In this document: one piece after another, positions 36,784 through 44,558 of the stretch
How the letters are laid out: each line of letters starts with the position of its first letter
Position numbering within the stretch: position 1 is the first letter of the stretch
The notes under the pieces: generated by a model
What the model saw: only the letters and a program-made list of their open reading frames with translations
What the model was told of the DNA's origin: nothing
Databases searched by the model: none
Position numbers and translations under genes: made by a program
DNA from: Aliikangiella maris
GTDB taxonomy: Bacteria > Pseudomonadota > Gammaproteobacteria > Enterobacterales > Kangiellaceae
DNA: 64,000 nt
Direction: 5' to 3'
Assembly: GCF_040719265.1 (NCBI RefSeq)
Contig: NZ_JBFDAH010000009.1
Coordinates: forward strand, 124,001-188,000

Positions 36784-37471
36784 GGACTGATACCTCGCTA
36801 TGATTGGCAACTTCTTGATCTTGTACGAGTTGTCCTTCTTTCATGACTAAAGTTCGGTAATGCATTCGAGCAATTAAGCTTAAGTCATGCGATGCAATTA
36901 ATAAACTGACGCCGACCTGATTAAACTGCTCAAATAAGTGCATGATTTCTGCAGAAAGATCGGGGTCAAGATTACCGGTTGGCTCATCTGCAAGCAATAA
37001 AGGTGGTTTATTAACAACGGCTCGTGCAATACCGACACGTTGCTGCTCACCTCCAGATAGTATAATGGGGGAATGTTTTTCTTTAGACAACAAGCCGACT
37101 TTATCCAGGGCCGCTCTCACACGACGGCCTATTTCACGGTGTGGATAGCCTGCAATTAATAACGGAAGCGCGACATTATCAAAAACACTGCGATCAAATA
37201 GTAAGCGGTGATCTTGAAAGATCATGCCAATATCTCGTCTCACAGTTGGTATTTTACGGCGGCTGATACGATTAAAATTACGACCATTAATAATAACCTG
37301 ACCCGATGTTGCGCGCTCCATTAAACAAATGAGTTTGAGTAGCGTACTTTTTCCTGCGCCAGAGTGTCCGGTAAGAAACGCCATTTCACCATCGGCCAGT
37401 TCAAAGCTTACTTGTTTTAATGCTTCCTGGCCGTTGGGGTAACGCTTACAAACCTGCGCAAACTCGATCAT
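36776..37471 (-). CDS. ftsE: Cell-division ATP-binding protein FtsE
   Basis: A 231-residue ABC ATPase. Walker A is GHSGAGKSTLL, the signature LSGGEQQRVGIARA and Walker B LLLADEPTGNLD. It acts at the septal membrane with FtsX. The end of the gene overlaps ftsX by 8 bases, and the start lies 24 bases after ftsY. Confidence 0.97.
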   Translation of the reverse strand: MIEFAQVCKRYPNGQEALKQVSFELADGEMAFLTGHSGAGKSTLLKLICLMERATSGQVIINGRNFNRISRRKIPTVRRDIGMIFQDHRLLFDRSVFDNVALPLLIAGYPHREIGRRVRAALDKVGLLSKEKHSPIILSGGEQQRVGIARAVVNKPPLLLADEPTGNLDPDLSAEIMHLFEQFNQVGVSLLIASHDLSLIARMHYRTLVMKEGQLVQDQEVANHSEVSVHE

Positions 37472-37495
37472 GGCTAGCCTCAGTTATTCTTTTTA

Positions 37496-38737
37496 TTATT
37501 GGTCAAATAATGCATCAATATAGTCTTGTGCCTTAAAGGTGCGCAAATCTTGCTTGGTTTCACCGACACCAATAAAACGAATGGGAAGTTTTAATTTATC
37601 TGCTAAAGCAAATACAACACCACCCTTGGCGGTGCCATCGAGCTTGGTAATGGTGACACTATTGAGGTTGACCGCTTTATTGAACTCAACTGCTTGAACC
37701 AGTGCATTTTGGCCCGTACAGGCATCAACAACGAGCATGATTTCGTGAGGTGCTTGTGCATCAACTTTTTGCATCACGCGTTTTACCTTAGTGAGTTCTT
37801 CCATCAGATTACTTTTGTTATGTAAGCGACCGGCGGTATCAGCAATAACCACATCGACATTTCGTGCCTTTGCAGCTGCAACCGCATCATATATAACTGA
37901 AGCGCTATCGGCACCGGTATGCTGTGCAACTACAGGAACATTATTTCGCTCACCCCAAGTTTTGAGCTGCTCGACCGCTGCGGCTCGAAAAGTATCCCCC
38001 GCTGCTAACATAACGCTTTTACCTTCGGCTAGAAAGCGATGTGCCATTTTGCCAATAGTAGTGGTTTTACCAACACCATTAACACCGACTACCAAAATAA
38101 CAAATGGGTTAGGCTGTTGAGGAATATGCAGTGGTTGCTCTACAGGTGATATAACCGCTAAAAGCATTTCTTTTAAACGATTCATTAAAGCTTGAGTATC
38201 TTTTAGCTCTTTACGGTCGGATTTTTCAGTTAAATCTTCAATAATTCTGGTTGTGGCATCGACTCCGACATCGGCCATCAATAATAAGGTTTCAACTTCT
38301 TCCAGAATATCTTCGTCAATTTCTTTTTGGCCTAACAGGAGATTGGCCAGTCCTTTAGAAAATTGAGAACGCGTTTTTGAAAGTCCGGCCTTTAGGCGTT
38401 GAAAAAGCGATTGTTTAGTTGGTTTTTCCTGCGGCTGTGAAATTGCCGGAGGATTTTCTGCTTTAGTGTCTAGTGCATCTTCTGTTTGAGTTAACGGTGT
38501 TTCACTAGATGGTTGTGATACTTCAGATGATTCTGTCTGAATTTCTGAATGCTGGCTATCAAGAATTTGGTCGACCGCTTGATTGTGTGTCAGATCATCG
38601 GATTCTTTGATTGACTGAGTGGAAGCTTCTTCTGTCTGTTCTCGATTATCTGATTGTTTTTTATCCTGTTTTTGAGATTTTTTCTTACTGCCAAACCAGC
38701 TAAACAGGCCTTTTTTCTCCGAGGATTTGTCGGACAT
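37496..38737 (-). CDS. ftsY: Signal recognition particle receptor FtsY
   Basis: A 413-residue SRP receptor GTPase. An acidic, low-complexity N-terminal A domain (about residues 1-110, rich in Ser, Glu, Gln) precedes the NG domain: G1 GVNGVGKTTTIGKMA, DTFRAAAVEQL, DTAGRLHNK and TKLDGTAKGG. It docks ribosome-SRP complexes at the inner membrane. First gene of ftsY-ftsE-ftsX-rpoH. Confidence 0.97.
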   Translation of the reverse strand: MSDKSSEKKGLFSWFGSKKKSQKQDKKQSDNREQTEEASTQSIKESDDLTHNQAVDQILDSQHSEIQTESSEVSQPSSETPLTQTEDALDTKAENPPAISQPQEKPTKQSLFQRLKAGLSKTRSQFSKGLANLLLGQKEIDEDILEEVETLLLMADVGVDATTRIIEDLTEKSDRKELKDTQALMNRLKEMLLAVISPVEQPLHIPQQPNPFVILVVGVNGVGKTTTIGKMAHRFLAEGKSVMLAAGDTFRAAAVEQLKTWGERNNVPVVAQHTGADSASVIYDAVAAAKARNVDVVIADTAGRLHNKSNLMEELTKVKRVMQKVDAQAPHEIMLVVDACTGQNALVQAVEFNKAVNLNSVTITKLDGTAKGGVVFALADKLKLPIRFIGVGETKQDLRTFKAQDYIDALFDQ

Positions 38738-39131
38738 TCAATTCTCTTATTCATTCAAATATAAACTGAGGCTATGCTATCATCATTTTTCAAAATGTTC
38801 GAGTTGGCTTTCCGTCGAATACTCGGTTTCGCCGTTTTCGGCTGATTTGTCCCCATCCTTTCTAAATAAAAAGACACTTTGATTGAGTTTTGGCTGATTC
38901 AGGGATTTTTATAGCAAACTAAAAAAAACTTACCGCTGATTTAACTGTTTGTAAAACCACAAAGTTTTTAATTCATTGGTAATAATCGAATCATTTCAAG
39001 GTATTCGGTATATCTCAACAAATTAATCTATTTTTTTGATTGTAAGCTTAAAAAGATTATCCTTTTTTACGTAGGGGCTACTCGTTATCCTTGTAGTAAT
39101 CGGTCATCCATCAAATACTGAGGACTTAACT
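38738..39131. other. Non-coding stretch between divergent ftsY and hmgA
   Basis: About 390 AT-rich bases. No gene, operator or clear promoter was recognised, apart from a short GCCG-tttt-CGGC hairpin near 38832. It must hold promoters for ftsY and hmgA. Confidence 0.4.
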
Positions 39132-40292
39132 GTGCCTTTTTATATCAAACAAGGGAAGATTCCCCCTAAAAGACATATCACTTTTTATCGTGATGACGGG
39201 GAACTATATCGTGAGGAATTGTTTTCCACTCATGGTTTTTCGAATATGTATTCGAATAAGTATCATCACAGTATGCCAACTAAGGTACTACGAGTTGAGC
39301 CTTACGAAGTTGATCACGGTCAAGTTTGGCAAGATACATTACTTCAAAATTATAAAGTTCATACGCAACGAATTGAAAGCCACGGTAATTTTTACTCTGC
39401 GAGACGAATGCAGGTATTTAATAACGATGTTGCAATGTACACAGCGAAGGTCACCGAAGATACGGGACAATTTTATCGAAATGCCTATGCAGATGAAATT
39501 GTTTTTATTCATGAAGGGAGCGGCACCCTCACCTCGGAATACGGTAACCTGGAAATTAAAAAATGGGATTATCTGGTTATCCCTAAAGGGACTACCTATC
39601 AACTAAAGTTTGATAGCTATGATGAGGTGCGTTTGTTTGTCATTGAATCACCGACAATGGTGAATATTCCTAAGCACTTCCGTACACCTACCGGACAGCT
39701 TCTTGAAAGTGCACCTTATTGTGAGCGAGATATTCGTACACCAGAATTGCAAGCACCCACTATTGAAAAAGGTGAGTTTGAACTGGTGATTAAGTACGGT
39801 GACCGATATCAACGCAGCGTTTTCGAATGGCACCCATATGATTTGGTTGGATGGGACGGTGCGTGCTATCCATGGGCATTTAATATTGACGACTACGCGC
39901 CCAAAGTTGGCAAAATTCATTTGCCGCCTAGTGACCACTTAGTGTTTACAGCAAACAATTTTGTTGTCTGTAATTTTGTGCCAAGACTCTATGATTTTCA
40001 TCCAGAGTCAATTCCTGCACCTTATTACCACACCAATATCGATAGTGAAGAAGTTTTATATTACGTTCATGGTAATTTCATGAGCCGTACTGGTATTGAA
40101 TCTGGCTCGATGACCTTACACAAAAAGGGTGTACCACATGGTCCACAACCCGGTAAAACTGAAGAGTCGATTGGTAAAAAAGAAACCTATGAGTATGCGG
40201 TAATGGTTGACACCTTTAATCCGCTCAATATGACTAATCACTTTCGCGATTGTATGGAAAAAGATTACAACCAAAGTTGGTTAGAAGATTAA
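39132..40292 (+). CDS. hmgA: Homogentisate 1,2-dioxygenase
   Basis: A 386-residue non-haem iron cupin enzyme that opens the homogentisate ring in tyrosine degradation. Iron-ligand regions are visible: YYHTNIDSEEVL (His and Glu) and HKKGVPHGPQPG (His). The family block HPYDLVGWDGACYPWAFNI is intact. It is shorter than the human/Pseudomonas type (about 430-445), matching the compact bacterial form. The start is GTG, with GAGG about 8 bases before. It is followed by hppD after 16 bases, in an operon. The later pathway genes (isomerase, fumarylacetoacetase) are not adjacent. Confidence 0.93.
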   Translation: MPFYIKQGKIPPKRHITFYRDDGELYREELFSTHGFSNMYSNKYHHSMPTKVLRVEPYEVDHGQVWQDTLLQNYKVHTQRIESHGNFYSARRMQVFNNDVAMYTAKVTEDTGQFYRNAYADEIVFIHEGSGTLTSEYGNLEIKKWDYLVIPKGTTYQLKFDSYDEVRLFVIESPTMVNIPKHFRTPTGQLLESAPYCERDIRTPELQAPTIEKGEFELVIKYGDRYQRSVFEWHPYDLVGWDGACYPWAFNIDDYAPKVGKIHLPPSDHLVFTANNFVVCNFVPRLYDFHPESIPAPYYHTNIDSEEVLYYVHGNFMSRTGIESGSMTLHKKGVPHGPQPGKTEESIGKKETYEYAVMVDTFNPLNMTNHFRDCMEKDYNQSWLED

Positions 40293-40308
40293 GTGACTGG
40301 AGAAAATA

Positions 40309-41352
40309 ATGACTGAACATCAAGTGGAAAATCCACTGAAATTACGTGGAATTTCATTTACCGAATTTTGTTCGGCCGATACAACCTTTATGCATGATGT
40401 ATTTATGGATTTCGGCTTTTCAAAAATTAAAAAGTACAAAGGTAAAGATATTGTTTACTATAAGCAAAATGACATTCACTTTTTGCTAAACGCTGAAAAA
40501 AAAGGTTTTTCTGCTGAGTTTACCAAGGCGCATGGTCCTGCAATTTCATCGATGGGCTGGAAAGTGGATGATGCCGAATTTGCGAAGGCTGAAGCTGTTA
40601 AACGTGGAGCGAAACCTGCGGAAGAAACTGACTTCCCCTACCCTGCTATTTACGGGATTGGTGACAGCTTAATTTATTTCATTGATAAGCACGACGGTGA
40701 TAATTCAATTTGGGCAACGGATTTTGAAGATTTAGCTGATCCTATTGTACAAGAAGATAAAGGATTTATCGAAATCGATCATCTGACTAATAATGTTTAC
40801 AAAGGTACTATGGAGACATGGTCAAACTTTTATAAACAAGTGTTCGGTTTTGATGAAATTCGTTATTTTGATATTAAAGGGGTTAAAACTGCATTGTTAT
40901 CTTATGCGCTGCAAAGTCCGTGTGGTACTTTCTGTATTCCTATTAACGAAGGGAAAGATGATAACAATAATCAGATAGATGAGTATCTAGATATTTATAA
41001 TGGTCCAGGTGTTCAGCATCTGGCATTTAGAACACGTGATTTGGTTGCATCTTGTGATGCACTTAAAGGTTCATACATTGAAACTCTGGACATTATCCCT
41101 GAATACTATGAAACTATTTTTAAACGAGTTCCTTGGGTAAAAGAAGATCGTGAAAAAATTAGAAATCACCAGATCTTGGTAGACAGTCAGGCTGAAAATA
41201 CTTATTTACTACAAATATTTACCAAGAACTTATTTGGTCCAATTTTCATCGAAATGATTCAGCGTGAAAATGATCGCGGTTTTGGTGAGGGTAATTTCCA
41301 AGCTCTATTTGAGTCGATTGAACGTGATCAGGAAAAGCGTGGTGTAATCTAG
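40309..41352 (+). CDS. hppD: 4-Hydroxyphenylpyruvate dioxygenase
   Basis: A 347-residue enzyme converting 4-hydroxyphenylpyruvate to homogentisate, the substrate of the preceding hmgA. The two vicinal-oxygen-chelate halves are present. The iron ligands are His158 (IDHLTNNV), His237 (GVQHLAFRT) and Glu315 (FIEMIQR). Other family blocks are ALQSPCGTFCIPINE and GFGEGNFQALFESIE. The gene ends before a strong terminator. Confidence 0.96.
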   Translation: MTEHQVENPLKLRGISFTEFCSADTTFMHDVFMDFGFSKIKKYKGKDIVYYKQNDIHFLLNAEKKGFSAEFTKAHGPAISSMGWKVDDAEFAKAEAVKRGAKPAEETDFPYPAIYGIGDSLIYFIDKHDGDNSIWATDFEDLADPIVQEDKGFIEIDHLTNNVYKGTMETWSNFYKQVFGFDEIRYFDIKGVKTALLSYALQSPCGTFCIPINEGKDDNNNQIDEYLDIYNGPGVQHLAFRTRDLVASCDALKGSYIETLDIIPEYYETIFKRVPWVKEDREKIRNHQILVDSQAENTYLLQIFTKNLFGPIFIEMIQRENDRGFGEGNFQALFESIERDQEKRGVI

Positions 41353-41378
41353 TTTTAGCTGAGATCCATAACATAATG

Positions 41379-41404
41379 AAAAAGGAGGCAAAGCCTCCTT
41401 TTTT
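41379..41404. terminator. Bidirectional intrinsic terminator after hppD
   Basis: AAAAAGGAGGC, AAA loop, GCCTCCTTTTT plus further T. It serves hppD and probably the convergent CoA-transferase gene. Confidence 0.9.
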
Positions 41405-41422
41405 GTATCTTTAATTAATTTT

Positions 41423-42604
41423 TTAAGATGATTGCTTTAACCATTGAGCAATTTCTGTATTGAACTCACCTAAAAGTGGTGGACTTGAAACCGAGTCTAG
41501 TGTTGCGTTATGAAACTTAATCGGATTTTTCATTTGAGGGATATTACCAAACTGAGGATGTTCAATATAAGATACCAGATCACGATGCTTGATTTGTGGA
41601 TCATTAAGTATTTCATCGATGCGGTTAATCGGGCTACAGGGTATACCTGCCAAATTCAGCCGGTCCAGCCAATAGGACTTATCGGCTTGTGCAAATGCCG
41701 CTGCAACAATATTAACTAGCTGTTCGGCATGAGAAACCCTAAGCTCATTACTTTGAAAATGTGGATTTGACTTAAGCGCTGGCTGTTTGATGACATCACA
41801 TAATTTCAAAAACTGCTGGTCGTTGCCAACAACTATAGCAATATAACCATCCTGACAGGCAAATACATCTTGTGGTTGAATATTGGGATGTCGATTACCG
41901 GTTCGCTGAGGTATTTGACCTGAGGTCAGGTAACTCATTTTGCGGTTAGCTAAAGTGCTGACCATAACATCTAACATGGCAATATCAATATATTCGCCTT
42001 GACCTGTTCTTTCGCGGTGATTGAGTGCAGCAAGAATCGCACTAGAAGCGTACATGCCTGTCATCAAGTCAACAATCGGAATGCCGACTTTTTGCGGCAC
42101 GCCTTTTTGGCTCTCGGGTTCCCCTGTAATACTCATTAAGCCACTCATTGCCTGAATCATAAAGTCATAAGCTGCTTGCTCGTGACGCGGCCCATCTTGA
42201 CCAAATCCCGTGATCGAACAATATACAATCTGTGGATTGTGCTGTTTTAAATCGTTATAAGACAGCCCCAATTTTTTTAATGTACCAGCTTTGAAGTTCT
42301 CGACAATCACATCAGATTTTTTCACTAGTTGATAAATGAGTTGTTGCCCTTCGGTTGATGATAAGTCAACTTCAAGAGAGCGTTTACCCCGATTAGCAGA
42401 AAGATAATATGCCGACAGGGCTGCTTGGGAATGATCTAAAGATTCAACAAATGGCGGACCCCATTGGCGGGTATCATCACCAACATTAGGGCGTTCCACT
42501 TTGATAACGTTGGCACCCAGATCTGCCAAAAATTGGGTTGCCCAAGGGCCAGCTAAAATTCTGCTCAAATCTAAAACTTGAATATGGGTTAGAGGTCCAG
42601 CCAT
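41423..42604 (-). CDS. Class III CoA-transferase (CaiB/BaiF family)
   Basis: A 393-residue family III CoA transferase moving CoA between acyl groups. N-terminal block VLDLSRILAGPWATQFLADLGANVIKVE and GDDTRQWGPPF are typical; the catalytic Asp lies in the VDLMTGMYASSAILAAL segment. The substrate is unknown; similarity in feel is to the succinate/HMG- or glutaryl-type members. The start is ATG 42604; the frame's GTG at 42610 is not better. It is convergent with hppD. A link to acid catabolism is possible but not shown. Confidence 0.9.
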   Translation of the reverse strand: MAGPLTHIQVLDLSRILAGPWATQFLADLGANVIKVERPNVGDDTRQWGPPFVESLDHSQAALSAYYLSANRGKRSLEVDLSSTEGQQLIYQLVKKSDVIVENFKAGTLKKLGLSYNDLKQHNPQIVYCSITGFGQDGPRHEQAAYDFMIQAMSGLMSITGEPESQKGVPQKVGIPIVDLMTGMYASSAILAALNHRERTGQGEYIDIAMLDVMVSTLANRKMSYLTSGQIPQRTGNRHPNIQPQDVFACQDGYIAIVVGNDQQFLKLCDVIKQPALKSNPHFQSNELRVSHAEQLVNIVAAAFAQADKSYWLDRLNLAGIPCSPINRIDEILNDPQIKHRDLVSYIEHPQFGNIPQMKNPIKFHNATLDSVSSPPLLGEFNTEIAQWLKQSS

Positions 42605-42663
42605 TAGCACGCCACTGTTTCAATTAAGGTCGTCATATCTTAATACCTTAATGATCAAAGGTG

Positions 42664-43170
42664 TTAATTAAAAATTAAGTCAATTGGTATAATAAAAAGC
42701 AGCAATACTGCCAAGGAAAGCATTAATCCCATAGCGAAAAAGCAGGCAATACCAATTAAAATCGCTTTGAACAATGAATGAACAGGATAGTTAGCCTGTT
42801 CATGCGCAAGTAATTTTTCACCTTGAAATATATAACTGATGGGGAGTATGAGTACTGCTGCTAGAAAATTATAGAAAAAATAAAGCAATAGTGATGGTTG
42901 TTCAACAAATAGACTTGTAAATAAAAATACAATCGTTGCCACTGTGGTAAATATAATGGTGATAAAGGCGGCTGTCGATTGTTTGAACTTATTAAAATTA
43001 CTTTGTAAAAGAATACCTGCCGCTAGAAATGAACCAAAAATTGTTGCAATTGAGATAGCGGCAATGCTGTATAACTTGCCTGTGTATTCCTCATCAGCTG
43101 CAGACGGGTCAATATGAGACTCAGGCGCTTGATAGGGATTATCGATAATTTTTTTCTCTTGTGCTTTCAT
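42664..43170 (-). CDS. Four-segment membrane protein with NPYQAPES N-terminus, unknown function
   Basis: A 168-residue protein. The soluble N-terminus contains DNPYQAPESH, a motif seen at the start of many uncharacterised proteobacterial membrane proteins, followed by four hydrophobic segments (about 33-55, 65-87, 92-115 and 134-165). No catalytic motif is seen. It sits on the minus strand upstream of the CoA-transferase gene, with a 59-base gap; co-transcription is possible. Function is not assigned. Confidence 0.7.
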   Translation of the reverse strand: MKAQEKKIIDNPYQAPESHIDPSAADEEYTGKLYSIAAISIATIFGSFLAAGILLQSNFNKFKQSTAAFITIIFTTVATIVFLFTSLFVEQPSLLLYFFYNFLAAVLILPISYIFQGEKLLAHEQANYPVHSLFKAILIGIACFFAMGLMLSLAVLLLFIIPIDLIFN

Positions 43171-43231
43171 CGGTACTCTGACTACAATGTGGCAGCAATA
43201 AGTATAAATTTTATTGATTCAGGAAGCTATT

Positions 43232-43831
43232 GTGCAACTTTATTATACAAAATCTTCGCCTTATGCCAATTGTGTCAGAATGGTTATTTCTGAAGTTGGC
43301 ATTGAAAGCAATGTCGAATTAAAAGAAGTTCATCCTTTTGATAATGTCTCTGATTTCCTTGCTGTGAGTCCTTTGGGAAAGGTTCCTTGTCTAGTTGATT
43401 CGGGTGAAGTTATATTAGATAGCGAAGTGATTTGCGATTATTTGGATGCAAATTTTACGGGAGGGACGTTATTTAACCCAATATATGCTGATTGGCGGTT
43501 GAAAACTTTTTATTCCGTTTGTTCTGGTTTAATCGACACCTGTGTGGCACGAAGAATTGAGCAGGTCAGAGAAAATGAAGGATTAAAATCAGCTTTTTGG
43601 TGGGAGCGTTATAATCAAGCGATTGAGAGAACTCTTATTGATATTGAACAACGTTTGTCACTTTTACCCGAAGATTTTAGCATTTTGCATATTAATATAT
43701 TGAGCTGTTTAGCTTACCTTGACTTCCGTCATAGTGATATTCAGTGGCGTCAACATTGGGGTGAATTAGCTGAGTTTTTTGCAGAACAAAGCCAACGTAA
43801 GTGCTTCCAAGAAAATCCATTAATTGGATAA
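43232..43831 (+). CDS. Glutathione S-transferase family protein (YibF-like)
   Basis: A 199-residue GST. The N-terminal thioredoxin-fold has LYYTKSSPYANCVRMV, then SPLGKVPCLV with the cis-Pro and DSEVICDYLD (the ES/DSE glutathione-binding motif). The C-terminal domain is all-helical. The YibF-like subgroup fits better than maleylacetoacetate isomerase, since the SSxSxRVR zeta motif is absent. The start is GTG 43232, with AGGA at 43221-43224; the frame's TTG at 43214 lies upstream of that ribosome site. It is divergent from the membrane protein gene. Confidence 0.85.
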   Translation: MQLYYTKSSPYANCVRMVISEVGIESNVELKEVHPFDNVSDFLAVSPLGKVPCLVDSGEVILDSEVICDYLDANFTGGTLFNPIYADWRLKTFYSVCSGLIDTCVARRIEQVRENEGLKSAFWWERYNQAIERTLIDIEQRLSLLPEDFSILHINILSCLAYLDFRHSDIQWRQHWGELAEFFAEQSQRKCFQENPLIG

Positions 43832-43851
43832 AGTTAGCTGTCCGACAAATT

Positions 43852-43876
43852 AAAAAGGCGGAATAACACCGCCTTT
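43852..43876 (-). terminator. Intrinsic terminator for the ydbH-ynbE-ydbL operon
   Basis: On the minus strand, AAAGGCGG, a 7-nt loop, CCGCCTTTTT. It lies 27 bases after the ydbL stop and may also stop GST transcription weakly. Confidence 0.75.
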
Positions 43877-43903
43877 AAAAATAAATTCAATTGCAAAATT
43901 AAT

Positions 43904-44233
43904 TCAAGATTTTTTCTGCCAAGAACCGTTTTGTAATTTAATGTAGTTTCCTGATAAAGTCATTTCAATCGCTTTATCACCAGCCAATATTTCAACTTCT
44001 TTTAAACTGATTCCACGTTTTTTTGCGATTTCTTCGTACTTTTCTTTACGTTTTTCATTGGTTGACTGAACCAGTTCAGTGACTTCGGTATTTGATTTGG
44101 CGACTATACCAAGATAGCCATTATATTGCTCGCCAATCAGTCCTTGTTTTTTAGCATCAGTTAAATTAATGGCAAAAACCTGCGTACTAAAAAGAACCAT
44201 TATTGCAAATAACCATTGAATTGCGTTTTTCAT
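43904..44233 (-). CDS. ydbL: YdbL family periplasmic protein (DUF1318)
   Basis: A 109-residue protein with a signal peptide (cut after QVFA, residue about 21) and the DUF1318 core: LTDAKKQGLIGEQYNGYLGIV and KRGISLKEVEILAGDKAIEMT. In E. coli YdbL acts with the YdbH-YnbE envelope bridge, apparently as a helper of YnbE. It is the last gene of ydbH-ynbE-ydbL, an order shared with E. coli. Confidence 0.9.
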   Translation of the reverse strand: MKNAIQWLFAIMVLFSTQVFAINLTDAKKQGLIGEQYNGYLGIVAKSNTEVTELVQSTNEKRKEKYEEIAKKRGISLKEVEILAGDKAIEMTLSGNYIKLQNGSWQKKS

Positions 44234-44252
44234 GATAGACTCCCAGAATATC

Positions 44253-44432
44253 TTAAAATAAGTCGCCGCTGGCTAAAACCTGCTCGACATCTTTTTCAAC
44301 TTTAATTTTAATTTCATGCTTGATAGTGACATCCGCAATAATGTGAATGGGTTTTTCGGATTCGAGCCTGACGGTAGGGTTACAGGCAATTATGCCAATA
44401 CTGGCGATAATTATCCCACAAATCTTGAGCAT
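44253..44432 (-). CDS. ynbE: YnbE family outer-membrane lipoprotein
   Basis: A 59-residue lipoprotein. After a short hydrophobic signal the lipobox GIIAC is followed by NPTVRLESEKPIHIIADVTIKHEIKIKVEKDVEQ, the family pattern. YnbE is the outer-membrane end of the YdbH intermembrane bridge. The start is ATG 44432, with AGGA 8 bases before; the longer frame to 44465 is not needed. It lies between ydbH and ydbL. Confidence 0.9.
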   Translation of the reverse strand: MLKICGIIIASIGIIACNPTVRLESEKPIHIIADVTIKHEIKIKVEKDVEQVLASGDLF

Positions 44433-44558
44433 ATAAAGTGTCCTCATATTGGTTATTACTGCCATTTTAGATAAAGTAATCTGAATTTTAGCTGAACTAA
44501 TTCAATAAACCACATTTTTCCATAAATAATAATATTATGTTATAGAAATTATGACTTA

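Noticed and set aside
43232..43831. GST as maleylacetoacetate isomerase completing tyrosine catabolism
   Set aside because: The zeta-class SSxSxRVR motif is not present (SSPYANCVRMV instead), and it is not in the hmgA operon.
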